A DNA stretch of 64,000 nucleotides from contig NZ_HE610962.1 in the NCBI RefSeq assembly GCF_000285515.1, positions 202,860 through 266,859 on the forward strand, written 5' to 3'. Below, piece after piece: positions 15,987 to 24,800 of the stretch. The notes under the pieces are model-generated. The model saw only the letters and a program-made list of their open reading frames with translations, did no database searches and was not told where the DNA came from. Numbering within the stretch: the first letter of the stretch is position 1; every line of letters starts with the position of its first letter. The translations under genes and the position numbers were made by a program. The stretch is from Paenibacillus senegalensis JC66 (GTDB taxonomy: Bacteria; Bacillota; Bacilli; Paenibacillales; NBRC-103111).

Positions 15987-16895
15987 TTATTGCGGGTTAG
16001 GAAATTTGGCGCGGATCATCTGCTCCAGCTCCTCCTGCTGATCCTCATCCTTCTTCCGTTCAGAGCGGTACCACTGGAAGAAGCAATGGGCCAGGACTCC
16101 GCCGTAAATAAACTCCTGCATCACCTTCATGATAACTCCTCCCAGTTGCTGATCGTCCTTGACATTCAAAATATCATTGATCCTTGGAACACTGCTTACG
16201 TCCGAATAATAGAAAGGCGTACAAATCATACGCGCCCCTTCAATATAAGTTGAATACAGCGCCTTTGGGGCGAAAATAATCAGTGCACACGCAGGGGTGA
16301 TGAGCACTCCGGCGAGAAACACATAGCCGATCTTTTTGAGTCCGGTCATCGGCTTTGCCAGCGGAATAGGCGAGAATACCGGCCACCACATGGCAAATGC
16401 CAGCACCAGCAGCAAAATATGAACCGCGGTATACGCGATAAAATTGGACATGATCGTCTCAAACACAACCGGCAGATGATACAAAGAGAACACCAAGTTA
16501 AAAAGCACGACCGCAATCAAGGGAGTGGTCAGGACGGATAACCAGGGCCGCACCCAAGCTTTGGAGGTAAACCAGCGGTAAACCGCATAAGGCAGCCCTG
16601 ACAGAATCAGGGGAGGCATCAGAAGACAGAGAATTGCCATCTTCAGCATGTGAATACTGAAAAGGAAGTGGCCGATCAGGTTGAGCGGTCCTCCCATCCC
16701 TAAATAAAAACAAAGCAGCCCGAGACCGAACCAGATCTTTTGTCTAGGCCGGACAGGCGTTTCGTTCCGGGCTTGCATCCGTTTAGCGGACGTCGCCCGC
16801 AAATAGTAAAAGAACAGCAGGCTGACAATCACCATCAGCTCCACCGTATACATCGTATTAAATCCGTAGGTTTCCAACAGGATTGAAACGTTCAT
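15987..16895 (-). CDS. ctaG: Cytochrome c oxidase assembly factor CtaG (caa3 type)
   Basis: Integral membrane protein of 302 aa with about seven helices, needed for caa3 oxidase maturation in Bacillus. GMGGPLNLIGHFLFSIHMLKM, LPYAVYRW and MWWPVFSPIP match the caa3_CtaG family; the conserved His residues (GHFLFSIHM) may handle copper. ATG 16895 is preferred over an in-frame GTG at 16904 because the AAAGGTGG ribosome site overlaps that GTG. First gene of a four-gene assembly cluster; the oxidase subunit genes themselves are not in this window. Confidence 0.92.
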   Translation of the reverse strand: MNVSILLETYGFNTMYTVELMVIVSLLFFYYLRATSAKRMQARNETPVRPRQKIWFGLGLLCFYLGMGGPLNLIGHFLFSIHMLKMAILCLLMPPLILSGLPYAVYRWFTSKAWVRPWLSVLTTPLIAVVLFNLVFSLYHLPVVFETIMSNFIAYTAVHILLLVLAFAMWWPVFSPIPLAKPMTGLKKIGYVFLAGVLITPACALIIFAPKALYSTYIEGARMICTPFYYSDVSSVPRINDILNVKDDQQLGGVIMKVMQEFIYGGVLAHCFFQWYRSERKKDEDQQEELEQMIRAKFPNPQ

Positions 16896-17054
16896 CGCAC
16901 CCACCTTTTATCCATCATAGTCCTCCCTCTATCATAGGAAAGGAATCAGTAACAAACCATGGCCCTTTTGAGCCATAGTGTGTCGGTTCTATGGACAAGT
17001 ATTGTCCAATTGATGACAAATATGCTCGTCCTTCCTTAAACTTGAAATCCATTC

Positions 17055-17087
17055 AAAAAACCTAGCGGAAATGAGCATCCGCCAGGT
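17055..17087 (-). terminator. Terminator behind the malate synthase remnant
   Basis: ACCTGGCGGA / TCCGCTAGGT with an 8-nt loop, followed by TTTTTTG on the minus strand. It lies 24 bp beyond the TAG of the remnant, the position of a native terminator; it could now serve mntR. Confidence 0.85.
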
Positions 17088-17110
17088 CTTTATTAATGTG
17101 CGATATGTTG

Positions 17111-17196
17111 CTAACGAGCCCTTGCCCTGAACTCCAGCCTTCGCCGATGCAGAATCGGCTCCGTATAGCCATTGCTTTCGTACAAGTTATCACAAG
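17111..17196 (-). pseudogene. glcB: C-terminal remnant of malate synthase G
   Basis: The minus strand reads CDNLYESNGYTEPILHRRR then LEFRARAR and a TAG stop. GYTEPILHRRR-EF is the characteristic extreme C-terminus of malate synthase G (acetyl-CoA + glyoxylate to malate). Only about 28 codons remain of a roughly 720-codon gene. Upstream the homology runs into a duplicated CAAGTTATC and then repeat family B, so the body of the gene has been lost. Identification rests on memory of the family's C-terminus. Confidence 0.6.
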
Positions 17197-17210
17197 TTAT
17201 CTGAATGAGG

Positions 17211-17345
17211 TACGATTTCCGAAGCTTGCTCATCATGTGGGGCGATTTATTTTCACAGAAAAATCATACAAATGAGCATTGAAAGTAAACGGAATACGGG
17301 AATTTGTACAAAACATCAAAACATCATACAAAATGACGCTGGGGA
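17211..17345. repeat. Palindrome array of repeat family B, locus 2 (inverted)
   Basis: In reverse orientation this shares with locus 1 the stretch TTTCTGTGAAAATAAA plus CATGATGAGCAAGCT and AATCGTACCTC. With locus 3 it shares AGCGTCATTTTGTATGA and TTTGTACAAATTC. Two palindrome units (17246-17272 and 17303-17332) are visible, about 57 bp apart; both are degenerate. Confidence 0.8.
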
Positions 17346-17483
17346 TTTAAGGGAAGCTGGAATTTCTATGAAGAATCACACGTGGTAGAGGCCCACGAAA
17401 GTGAGACAATTAGAGTGAACGCGTGATGGGGGACTGTGACGAGGGTCTAGCAAGCATAGCGTAGGGCGCGGCTATTGGGATGC

Positions 17484-17921
17484 CTAAGCCGGCCCGTCCG
17501 CCTGCTGCTGAATTTGCTGTAACTGCTTCTCGAGCTGTACCTGAAGCTCGGCATCTTGTTCTACTGTGCGCATAAGGGCTTCTAATCTGGATAAAGTCTC
17601 CCAACTAATATGGTGCTCTATCACTTCAACTTCTGCTTGTATCTTGTCCTCCTGGACCCCCAGCAGTCTCAGAAACTTTTCCAGAAACTCATGCCGGTAC
17701 AGCAGCCTCCAGCCTATTTGCCAGCCGCTTCTGGTTAGAGAAACACGGCCATATCTTTTATAGTCCACATAACCTGAGTCCCTGAGCTTCGACACCATTC
17801 TGGATACAGATGAAGCTTTCACAGACAACGCTTCAGCAACATCGGAAACTCTTGTGTAGCCCCGGTGTCTTGACAGGATAAAGATTTGCTCCAGATGATC
17901 CTCCATTCCAGGTGTGGGCAT
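17484..17921 (-). CDS. mntR: Manganese-responsive transcriptional repressor MntR
   Basis: DtxR-family dimer of 145 aa that represses manganese uptake when Mn2+ is bound. All six metal ligands of the Bacillus subtilis protein are in identical positions: Asp8, Glu11, His77, Glu99, Glu102 and His103 (MEDHLEQ, YRHEFLE, EVIEHHISW). Residues 22-60 form the winged helix-turn-helix (RVSDVAEALSVKASSVSRMV). ATG follows AGGAGTAAAG. The C-terminus is Gln-rich (QLEKQLQQIQQQ). It is last in the mntABCD gene block, separated by a 42-bp repeat; the matching operators lie in front of mntA. Confidence 0.95.
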   Translation of the reverse strand: MPTPGMEDHLEQIFILSRHRGYTRVSDVAEALSVKASSVSRMVSKLRDSGYVDYKRYGRVSLTRSGWQIGWRLLYRHEFLEKFLRLLGVQEDKIQAEVEVIEHHISWETLSRLEALMRTVEQDAELQVQLEKQLQQIQQQADGPA

Positions 17922-17950
17922 TCTTTACTCCTCTCTTCCTCCTACAGTTT

Positions 17951-18075
17951 CCTGCATGGACGCCTGCTTCTTCCGGCCGACACACGCGGCTTCCCTGCCA
18001 GGACTCCTGCTTCTCCCGGTCGGGATACGCGGCTTCCCTGCCAGAGGCCTGCCGGTTACCGGCCGAGACTACAGG
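17951..18075. repeat. About 42-bp tandem repeat between mntD and mntR
   Basis: Two near-identical units of 43 and 42 bp (CCTGCTTCTTCCGGCCGACA and CCTGCTTCTCCCGGTCGGGA, each continuing ACGCGGCTTCCCTGCCAG) are followed by a degenerate third starting CCTGCCGG. The block begins right at the mntD stop and ends before the mntR ribosome site. Confidence 0.87.
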
Positions 18076-18078
18076 CAT

Positions 18079-18954
18079 TCATGCGGCCGGAACGGCTGGG
18101 CGGATGTACTTCGCCAGAATCCCATGTTTAGGCGAGAGCAAAAAACTGAGGACAAACACAATACCAGTAGTAAAAGCCATGGAGCCAGAGATTGATGTAT
18201 CCAGCCAAGCCGCAATATAATATCCGACGATCGCTGACAGAACGCCGAATGAGCTGCTCAATACAAACATGACCAGCAGCCGGTCTGTCCATAGGTAAGC
18301 GGCCGCCGCAGGGGTAATGAGCATAGCAACGACCATGATCGCCCCAACTGCATCGAAGGCAGCAACGGTAGTGACAGACACCATGGACATGAACACATAG
18401 TGGAGCAGCAGTACGGGAATTCCCATACTTGCAGCAAGCGCCGGATCAAAGGACGTAATTTTCCATTCTTTATAAAGGCCAATGATGGCAAGCAGCACGA
18501 TTACCGTTACCACGACCAGAACCACTACGGCTTCCGGAATGGAGCCAAGCCAAGGGAGCTCGATCCTTTCCCAAGGAACAAAGGTAATCTCCCCCATTAA
18601 AGCATGCTTCACATCCAAATGGGCGTTTCCTACTTTCGTAGCAATCAGAATAACCCCTAGCGCAAACAAAGTGGTAAACACTACACCGATCGATGCATCC
18701 TGCTCTACACCAAGGGAATGAAACGACTGCACCAGCACCGCCGTAAGCAATCCCGCCGCGATAGCCCCAATCAGCATATGGATTCCACTCAGCTCTCTTG
18801 TTATCAGATAAGCGACTACAATTCCGAGAAGCACCGTATGACTGATCGCATCGGCCATCATCGCCATCCTTCTTAAAATAAGGAGAACACCGATCAATCC
18901 GCAGGAAAACCCGACAAGGGAAGCAGTTATTAATATCCAGGCTGTATAGCTCAT
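18079..18954 (-). CDS. mntD: Manganese ABC transporter permease (MntD type)
   Basis: Membrane subunit of 291 aa from the ABC-3 (TroCD/ZnuB) family with about eight helices. GFSCGLIGVLLILRRMAMMADAISHTVL at the N-terminus and DAVGAIMVVAMLITPAAAAYL near residue 215 are the family hallmarks. ATG follows GGGAGG and lies one base past the stop of the preceding permease gene, so the two are coupled. It forms the channel with MntC; manganese is inferred from MntR boxes and ligand set of the binding protein. Confidence 0.92.
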   Translation of the reverse strand: MSYTAWILITASLVGFSCGLIGVLLILRRMAMMADAISHTVLLGIVVAYLITRELSGIHMLIGAIAAGLLTAVLVQSFHSLGVEQDASIGVVFTTLFALGVILIATKVGNAHLDVKHALMGEITFVPWERIELPWLGSIPEAVVVLVVVTVIVLLAIIGLYKEWKITSFDPALAASMGIPVLLLHYVFMSMVSVTTVAAFDAVGAIMVVAMLITPAAAAYLWTDRLLVMFVLSSSFGVLSAIVGYYIAAWLDTSISGSMAFTTGIVFVLSFLLSPKHGILAKYIRPAVPAA

Positions 18955-18955
18955 A

Positions 18956-19873
18956 TTATCCTCCCTCCGCCATTCTCTGCTTGTTGGAAAGTGTGGCCGC
19001 GTAGCTCTTTTTCTGGGCGCGATGCTGCAGATACATGACGATCAGTCCTTTTTTCACGCCAAAAAATAAAGAAACTACAAACCAGCACGAGGCGGTAATG
19101 ACGATAAAAGGCCCCGTCGGCCATCCTTTCCCTAATGTACTAATATACGTTCCGGCAATTCCCGCTGCCCCGCCAAACAAGCCTGACCCGATCAGCATCC
19201 ATTTGAAGCTGTTGGTCCAGTACCGGGCGCTGACCGCCGGAATGATCAGCAGAGCGGCCATAAGGATAACACCCACAGCCTGAATGCCAATGACGATCAC
19301 CATAACAAGCACTGCCAGGTAGATGCTGCTCATTATGCGATTAGACAATCCGATTCCTTGGGCGAAAGCCCCGTCAAACAAGTACAGCTTCCATTCCTTA
19401 AAGCCAATAACAGCGATGAGCAAAACAAGCAGCGCCAAGCCGCCCATTGTGTAAACATCCGACATCACCATAGCCGCCGCCTGACCGAAAATAAAACTGT
19501 CCAGCCCGCTCTGATTTCCCCCTGCCGTGCGGTTTACAAAAGTTAAAAGCATGATGCCAAGGCCAAAGAAGACCGACAAAATAATTCCCATTGCGGTATC
19601 TTCCTTAATCCTGCTCGATGAGCGGATCCATTGGATAAGCAGGGCGCCGAGAAGCACGCTTGCTGCAGCACCCGCTATCATGACCGGGAGATTCTTCACA
19701 CCAATCATTAAAAATCCGATGACTACGCCAGGCAGCGCTGCATGTGATAGAGCATCGCTCATTAGGCTTTGTTTTTTCCAGTAGGCCAGACAGCCTATCA
19801 CACCTGATGCAATGCCCAGTATCGTCGTGCTCAGCAGGACCCATTGCCCGTTATAAGACAAAAAGTTCAGCAT
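18956..19873 (-). CDS. mntC: Manganese ABC transporter permease (MntC type)
   Basis: Second ABC-3 family permease, 305 aa. ASGVIGCLAYWKKQSLMSDALSHAALPG and IGIQAVGVILMAALLIIPAVSARYW are the conserved segments. The C-terminal tail is basic and cytoplasmic (QHRAQKKSYAATLSNKQRM). Its ATG overlaps the end of the ATPase gene by seven bases. Expected to pair with MntD. Confidence 0.92.
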   Translation of the reverse strand: MLNFLSYNGQWVLLSTTILGIASGVIGCLAYWKKQSLMSDALSHAALPGVVIGFLMIGVKNLPVMIAGAAASVLLGALLIQWIRSSSRIKEDTAMGIILSVFFGLGIMLLTFVNRTAGGNQSGLDSFIFGQAAAMVMSDVYTMGGLALLVLLIAVIGFKEWKLYLFDGAFAQGIGLSNRIMSSIYLAVLVMVIVIGIQAVGVILMAALLIIPAVSARYWTNSFKWMLIGSGLFGGAAGIAGTYISTLGKGWPTGPFIVITASCWFVVSLFFGVKKGLIVMYLQHRAQKKSYAATLSNKQRMAEGG

Positions 19874-20607
19874 GTGATTCCCTCTCCCACCCAGCGAAGT
19901 GAGCCCCCATAGGTCCGATGGACATTGTCGTTCGTAAAGCTTTCCTCGATCGGACCGTGAGCCATTACCGTACGGTTTAGCAGGAGAACATGGTCGAAGT
20001 ACTCCTCCACGGTGTTCAAATCGTGATGGACAACCATGACTGTTCTGCCTCTGCTTTTTAACGATTTCAACGTGTCCATAATCGCTTTTTCGGTCGCAGC
20101 ATCCACTCCTGCCAGCGGTTCATCCATAATATACAGATCCGCATCCTGGACAAGAGCACGGGCAAGAAATACCCGCTGCTGCTGTCCTCCGGAGAGCTGG
20201 CTGATCTGCCGCTCTGCATAATCAGCCATTCCCATGTCCTGCAATGCATTCATAGCCTTTTCCTTATGACGGCGCCCGGGCCATTTGAACCAGCCAATCT
20301 GTCCGTAAAGTCCCATCATGACCACATCCAGCGCGTTTGTAGGAAAGTCCCAGTCCACGGATCCTCTCTGCGGCACATAGCCGATTCTCGCCTTCGAAGC
20401 TTTATAAGAGGTACCGAAGAAGGAAACCGATCCCGTCAGCTTCGGATGAAGCTCCAGGATGACTTTGAGCAGCGTGGACTTTCCTGCCCCGTTGGGGCCG
20501 ACGATACTCGTCAAGGTTCCTGGCTCTATCTCAAAGCTAATATCGTTTAATACGAGATTTTTGCGATAGGAGGCGGACAAGCCTTTGACGCTGAGTACGG
20601 GAATCAT
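19867..20607 (-). CDS. mntB: Manganese ABC transporter ATP-binding protein (MntB type)
   Basis: ATPase of 246 aa energising Mn2+ uptake. Walker A GPNGAGKST near 38-46, Q-loop GYVPQRGSVDWDFP (typical of Mn/Zn importers), signature LSGGQQQR, Walker B LYIMDEP and the H-loop VVHHDL are intact. ATG 20607 is favoured over a GTG at 20616 because AAGGTG is well placed for it and it then starts one base after the binding-protein TAG. The gene overlaps mntC at its 3' end. Confidence 0.93.
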   Translation of the reverse strand: MIPVLSVKGLSASYRKNLVLNDISFEIEPGTLTSIVGPNGAGKSTLLKVILELHPKLTGSVSFFGTSYKASKARIGYVPQRGSVDWDFPTNALDVVMMGLYGQIGWFKWPGRRHKEKAMNALQDMGMADYAERQISQLSGGQQQRVFLARALVQDADLYIMDEPLAGVDAATEKAIMDTLKSLKSRGRTVMVVHHDLNTVEEYFDHVLLLNRTVMAHGPIEESFTNDNVHRTYGGSLRWVGEGITC

Positions 20608-20608
20608 C

Positions 20609-21679
20609 CTACTCACCTTCTTCTGCGGTCAATGCATGGTAAATCGTAACAACGTTGTGCCGGTACATACCGATGTACGTCCCTTCCTCTGTCCCGGCGT
20701 CCCCCATGGCATCCGAGAACAATTCTCCGCCAAGCTTAACTTGCAGTCCTTGTTTTTCGGCACCCTCGATGACCGCATTGATGGAGGCCGGGTTAATGCT
20801 GCTTTCTACAAAGACAGCCGGCACCTGATACTGAATCAGGATTTCAATCGTGTCGTCGATATCTGAAAGTCCGATCTCATCCTCTGTACTAAGTCCTTGG
20901 AGACCAATTACTTCAATGTCATGCATCCGTCCAAAATATCCGAACGCGTCATGAGCCGTAACGAGATAGCGTTTCTGGTCCGGTATCTGGCCAAGCATCT
21001 CCGACGCTTCTTCCTTCAAGGTATCCAGTTGCTTAAAATATTCCTGTTTGTTGGTCTCAAAGTACTCTGCATGCTTGGGAGCATGGGACTTCAACAGCTC
21101 GGCAGCGGCTTCAAGCGCTTCTTTCCACAAGTCGATATCGAACCAAATATGAGGGTCTATTTCCCCTTCTTCGTCTTCCAGCAGCTTCTCCTCCGCAATT
21201 GCGTCTCCGATGGCGAGCACAGGCTTTTCTTTGCCGATCTCTTCGAATACTCTCTCCATATTAGCCTCCAGATTAAGGCCGTTATAGAAAGCCATGTCAC
21301 TGTTTTCCAGCTTCTGAATATCTCCCTGGGTTGCATTGTACAAGTGAGGATCTACGCCAGGCCCCATCAGGCTCTCAACCTGAACCCGGTCACCGCCAAT
21401 TACGGATAACGGGTCAGCAATTTGCGCAATCGTGGTGATGATGGTTATGGGCTCCTCCTGCTCGCCGCTTCCTTCGCTCTGCTGCTGTCCGCCGTCTTGC
21501 CCGCCATTGCCTTGCTGTCCGCCACCCTGCTGCTGCGTATTGTTTTCCTGACCTCCCCCTTGGTTCCCTTCGCCCGGCTGTCCGCCACCCTGCGATGAAC
21601 AGGCAGACAAAACCAGCACTAGTGCCAGCATGATCATCTTTAGAATTAGTCCTGATTTGCGTATCATTTGATTCTCCAC
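20609..21679 (-). CDS. mntA: Manganese-binding lipoprotein (TroA/MntA type)
   Basis: Solute-binding protein of 356 aa from cluster A-I, anchored at Cys27 (LVLSACSS). The four metal ligands of TroA are seen: His in VDPHLYNA, His in DPHIWFD, His in TAHDAFGYFG and Asp in LFSDAMGD. Residues 30-76 form an unusual Gly/Gln-rich spacer (GGGQ, QQQ, GEGNQGG) that lengthens the protein relative to typical 300-aa relatives. The start is GTG after AGGAGG. First gene of mntABCD, behind two MntR operator-like sequences. Confidence 0.92.
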   Translation of the reverse strand: MENQMIRKSGLILKMIMLALVLVLSACSSQGGGQPGEGNQGGGQENNTQQQGGGQQGNGGQDGGQQQSEGSGEQEEPITIITTIAQIADPLSVIGGDRVQVESLMGPGVDPHLYNATQGDIQKLENSDMAFYNGLNLEANMERVFEEIGKEKPVLAIGDAIAEEKLLEDEEGEIDPHIWFDIDLWKEALEAAAELLKSHAPKHAEYFETNKQEYFKQLDTLKEEASEMLGQIPDQKRYLVTAHDAFGYFGRMHDIEVIGLQGLSTEDEIGLSDIDDTIEILIQYQVPAVFVESSINPASINAVIEGAEKQGLQVKLGGELFSDAMGDAGTEEGTYIGMYRHNVVTIYHALTAEEGE

Positions 21680-21707
21680 TCTTGTTTCCTCCTGTTATGA
21701 AAAAATG

Positions 21708-21761
21708 TTTTCCTTAGGACAAATATGTTCTTACATGAACAAGTTTTGCCCTTATGCAAAA
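21708..21761 (-). promoter_or_regulatory. Two MntR operators upstream of mntA
   Basis: TTTTGCCCTTATGCAAAA (21744-21761) read on the minus strand is TTTTGCATAAGGGCAAAA, a close match to the Bacillus MntR box. A second palindrome, TTTTCCTTAGGACAAA, is at 21708-21723. Their centres are about 37 bp apart. No clear promoter could be fixed; one weak option overlaps the upstream box. Confidence 0.85.
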
Positions 21762-21831
21762 TTAATGACTAAATACAAAATAACCATCTTCAAGCCAATT
21801 GTCAATACTCCCCAGCGATATTTTTTGCAAG

Positions 21832-21877
21832 AAAAAAACCGACCGCTGTACGGAATAATTCCGCAAGCCATCGGTTT
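21832..21877 (-). terminator. Terminator of the subtilase gene
   Basis: AAACCGA / TCGGTTT encloses a nested CGGAATTATTCCG stem; the minus strand continues TTTTTTTC. It starts 17 bp after the protease stop codon. Confidence 0.85.
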
Positions 21878-21894
21878 CGGGATTAAACTCGGGA

Positions 21895-24800
21895 TTAAAC
21901 CTGCAGCAAATTAAGCTGCCTTAACACCTTATAGAGCAGCGCAGCTGCTTGCGCCCGGGTAGAGCCTTCCCGGCCAGCAAACTGATTGTCTCCCATTCCA
22001 ACCACCCATCCCTGGTCGTAAGCATAGCGAATAGCCGATTGGGCGTCTGCGGATATCTCATCCCGGTCTGCGAATGCCAGTTCTGACGGATAGTCTGTCA
22101 AATCTGTCCCTAGCGCTTTGACCAGATTGAGCACCATCTCTTCTCGCAGCAGTGTTTCATGCGCATCGGGTCTCGCAGCGTAATAAGACCATGGGTGATC
22201 TAATCCTGCAATGCGATCGAGCAAAGCGGCAAATTCCCCCCTCGTGATTAGCGCTTCCGGGGAAAACTGGTCTGTCCCGCTGCCTGTAATGATATGCTGG
22301 GAAGCCAATACTTCAACATAATCCTTACCCCAATGGGAGCTAATGTCCTTGAAGGTCCGGTTATATTCCATAATGGCATAAGCTCCCGCAGGCTCTACCT
22401 CCAGCTCCAGCAGCTCCCCTTTACGCAAGGATAATCCCTGGAAGCCCCATTCTCCACTTTTATCGCTATATATAGCGGTTTTTCTTGAATCGGATAGCAG
22501 GCTGCCATTCGTTCTCAGACGAAGGGTGACCAACGGGAGAACTCCCTTCTGTTCCGTCTGCAGGGACACGATTGAAGACACCATTACTGCCCGACCATTC
22601 CAGAGCAGTTGAGTCTGCCCGAGCGAATCTTTCTCCAGGCCGATGCGAATAGTCAACTCTCCCGCATCATCGATTAAATCCGACAGCGCAGCTTCGGATA
22701 ATTCCAGCTCGAAATCACGATGGATAAGCTGTAGCGTCCTGCCTGATTCTATCAGCTGCCCTGCAGCCGCACGGTCCAGCTTAACCGTTACGAAGCCATA
22801 GCTTTCGAAAGAAACTGAGCTCAAATCGCAGCTGACAGGTGCTTTTCGCTTAAGCGGTTCACCTCTCAATTGATCCGTTAAATGCTGGCTATCAAGCAGC
22901 AGAACCGCTTCCTCGCTGCCGTTTTTCCATTGCTGATTCAGCCGGCCGATTACCTTGTCCTTGCTCGTTATCGGTTCGGAATTGTCCACGAGAATAGGAA
23001 AAGGTCCATAGTATCCAGGCCGGCCAGGTGATTGCGGCTGTTCTGGAACCTCAGGCTCTTGTGGCTCTTGTGGCTCTTGCGGTTTTCCCGGCTCTTCCGG
23101 CTGCTGCGGTTCCCCTGGCGTGCCCGGCTGAGCGGGCTTACCGGGTCCTTCCGGCCCATCCGAATCACCCGGCCCTCCCGGTTCCTCCGGTCTATCTGGA
23201 TCTCCCGGCGTTCCGGGCTCTTCCGGTTTTCCGGGCACAGGGTCTTCACCTGCAGCTACGCGCACCCGGACTTCCGTACGGAATTGCTCATAATTGACGT
23301 TGATGACCGCATCCCCAACACCAACCGCATAAACTCTCCCGGCTGAATCCACAGCGGCTACCTTCTCATTGCCTGTCGTGTAGCTAGCCAGATGGGTTAC
23401 CGGAATCCATCTTCGCTCCGGTGATTGAGACAGAACGCTTTCCCCAGTCGAATCTTGATAAACTTGGCGTGCTACGCTCGCCGGGAAGTCGGAGTAGACG
23501 CCCTCACTCACCGGTTTGGGAGCAGCAGCTTCCCGCTTAACCTTGACCACTTCCGCCCATATGCTTAATGGTGCCGATTCTCCTTGTTTGAGCGTTAAGT
23601 CAGACGGCCGGGCCATTATCGCCACAATTTCTTCATCGGCACCCGGTTTTTCTCTGACCTCCAGCTCGACATCAATGCTCCACTCCTCGTAAGTTACTGC
23701 AATAACCGTTCGTCCGGCTTTAATTCCCTTGACCGTACCATAACGGTCAACTTCGGCCACATCAGGCTCTCGGACGGTAAATTCGGAATGCGAGGTTACG
23801 TTAACCGCTTCACCCGATTGCCTGATCGCATGAACCGTTAATGGCAGCTCCTCCCCCTGAAGCACAACGGGATAAGGAGGATCGGCCTTAAGACCCGTTA
23901 TCGGCGGCTCATTTTCCACAGGAGTCACGAGCGCGCGGATCAGGAAATTTCCCTGAGCTGTCGGCTTTTGCCAAACTTCATTTTCCATCCTGAAGGAGCG
24001 GCCGCTGTCCACCCCGGTTTCATCGACTGCCAGTCCCGGCACATTTGGATAGTCGCCGGATTGGATGTAGGCCACGTAGAAATCGCCATCAACCATAATT
24101 GGATGAGGAAAATGCACTTCCGTCCACTGGCCGTCCGACCGTGCCCGGCCTTCATACGGACCGGCAATCACGTTCCCGGCCAATCCGTCATGGCGATCAG
24201 CCTCGAACAAGGCATATTGAAAGCTGCTTCCTCCCGGATCGGGCCATCCTTTCGTTGAGAAGTAAAATTTTGCCCCTGTTACCTGCACCGGCTGTTCAGG
24301 ACTCATCCGAACTCCGTAAGCATTCCCGGAAGAGGAAAAAGCAACCGCATTATCCTCTGAGCCGGAATCATAAGCCAGCTCCCGGCTGAGTCCCCACACT
24401 CTATGAAAGGTCAAGGCCAACTCGCTTGTCTGATCTCCTGCAATCGATACCGGGATGGTTAAAGAGTCGTAGTCTTTTTTCGCCGCGGACAGCGTATAGT
24501 CTCCTTCATAAGCCTCCAGCACAAAGCTCCCCTCATCATCCGTATAGGCAGCAGGAACATGCGCATCCTCCAGCAGCTTGACGCTAACACCGCTGAGCGG
24601 ATTGCCGTCTTTATCGGTAATCCTGCCGCTTACCTGACCCTTGCTTAACGGAACAAGTGTAGCATCAAAACGGGAAGTTCCCCCTTTGCTGACCTGCACG
24701 CTGCCGATGTGAGGATGGTAGCCGTAAGCTTCCACCTTTATGTTGTAGTCACCGGCAGGATGAACAAGGGAATAAAGACCTGATCCTGATTCGGTGCGCG

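Noticed and set aside
17833-18078. Minus-strand frame of 81 codons starting right after mntD
   Set aside because: It runs through the 42-bp repeat and into mntR in the wrong frame; no ribosome site.
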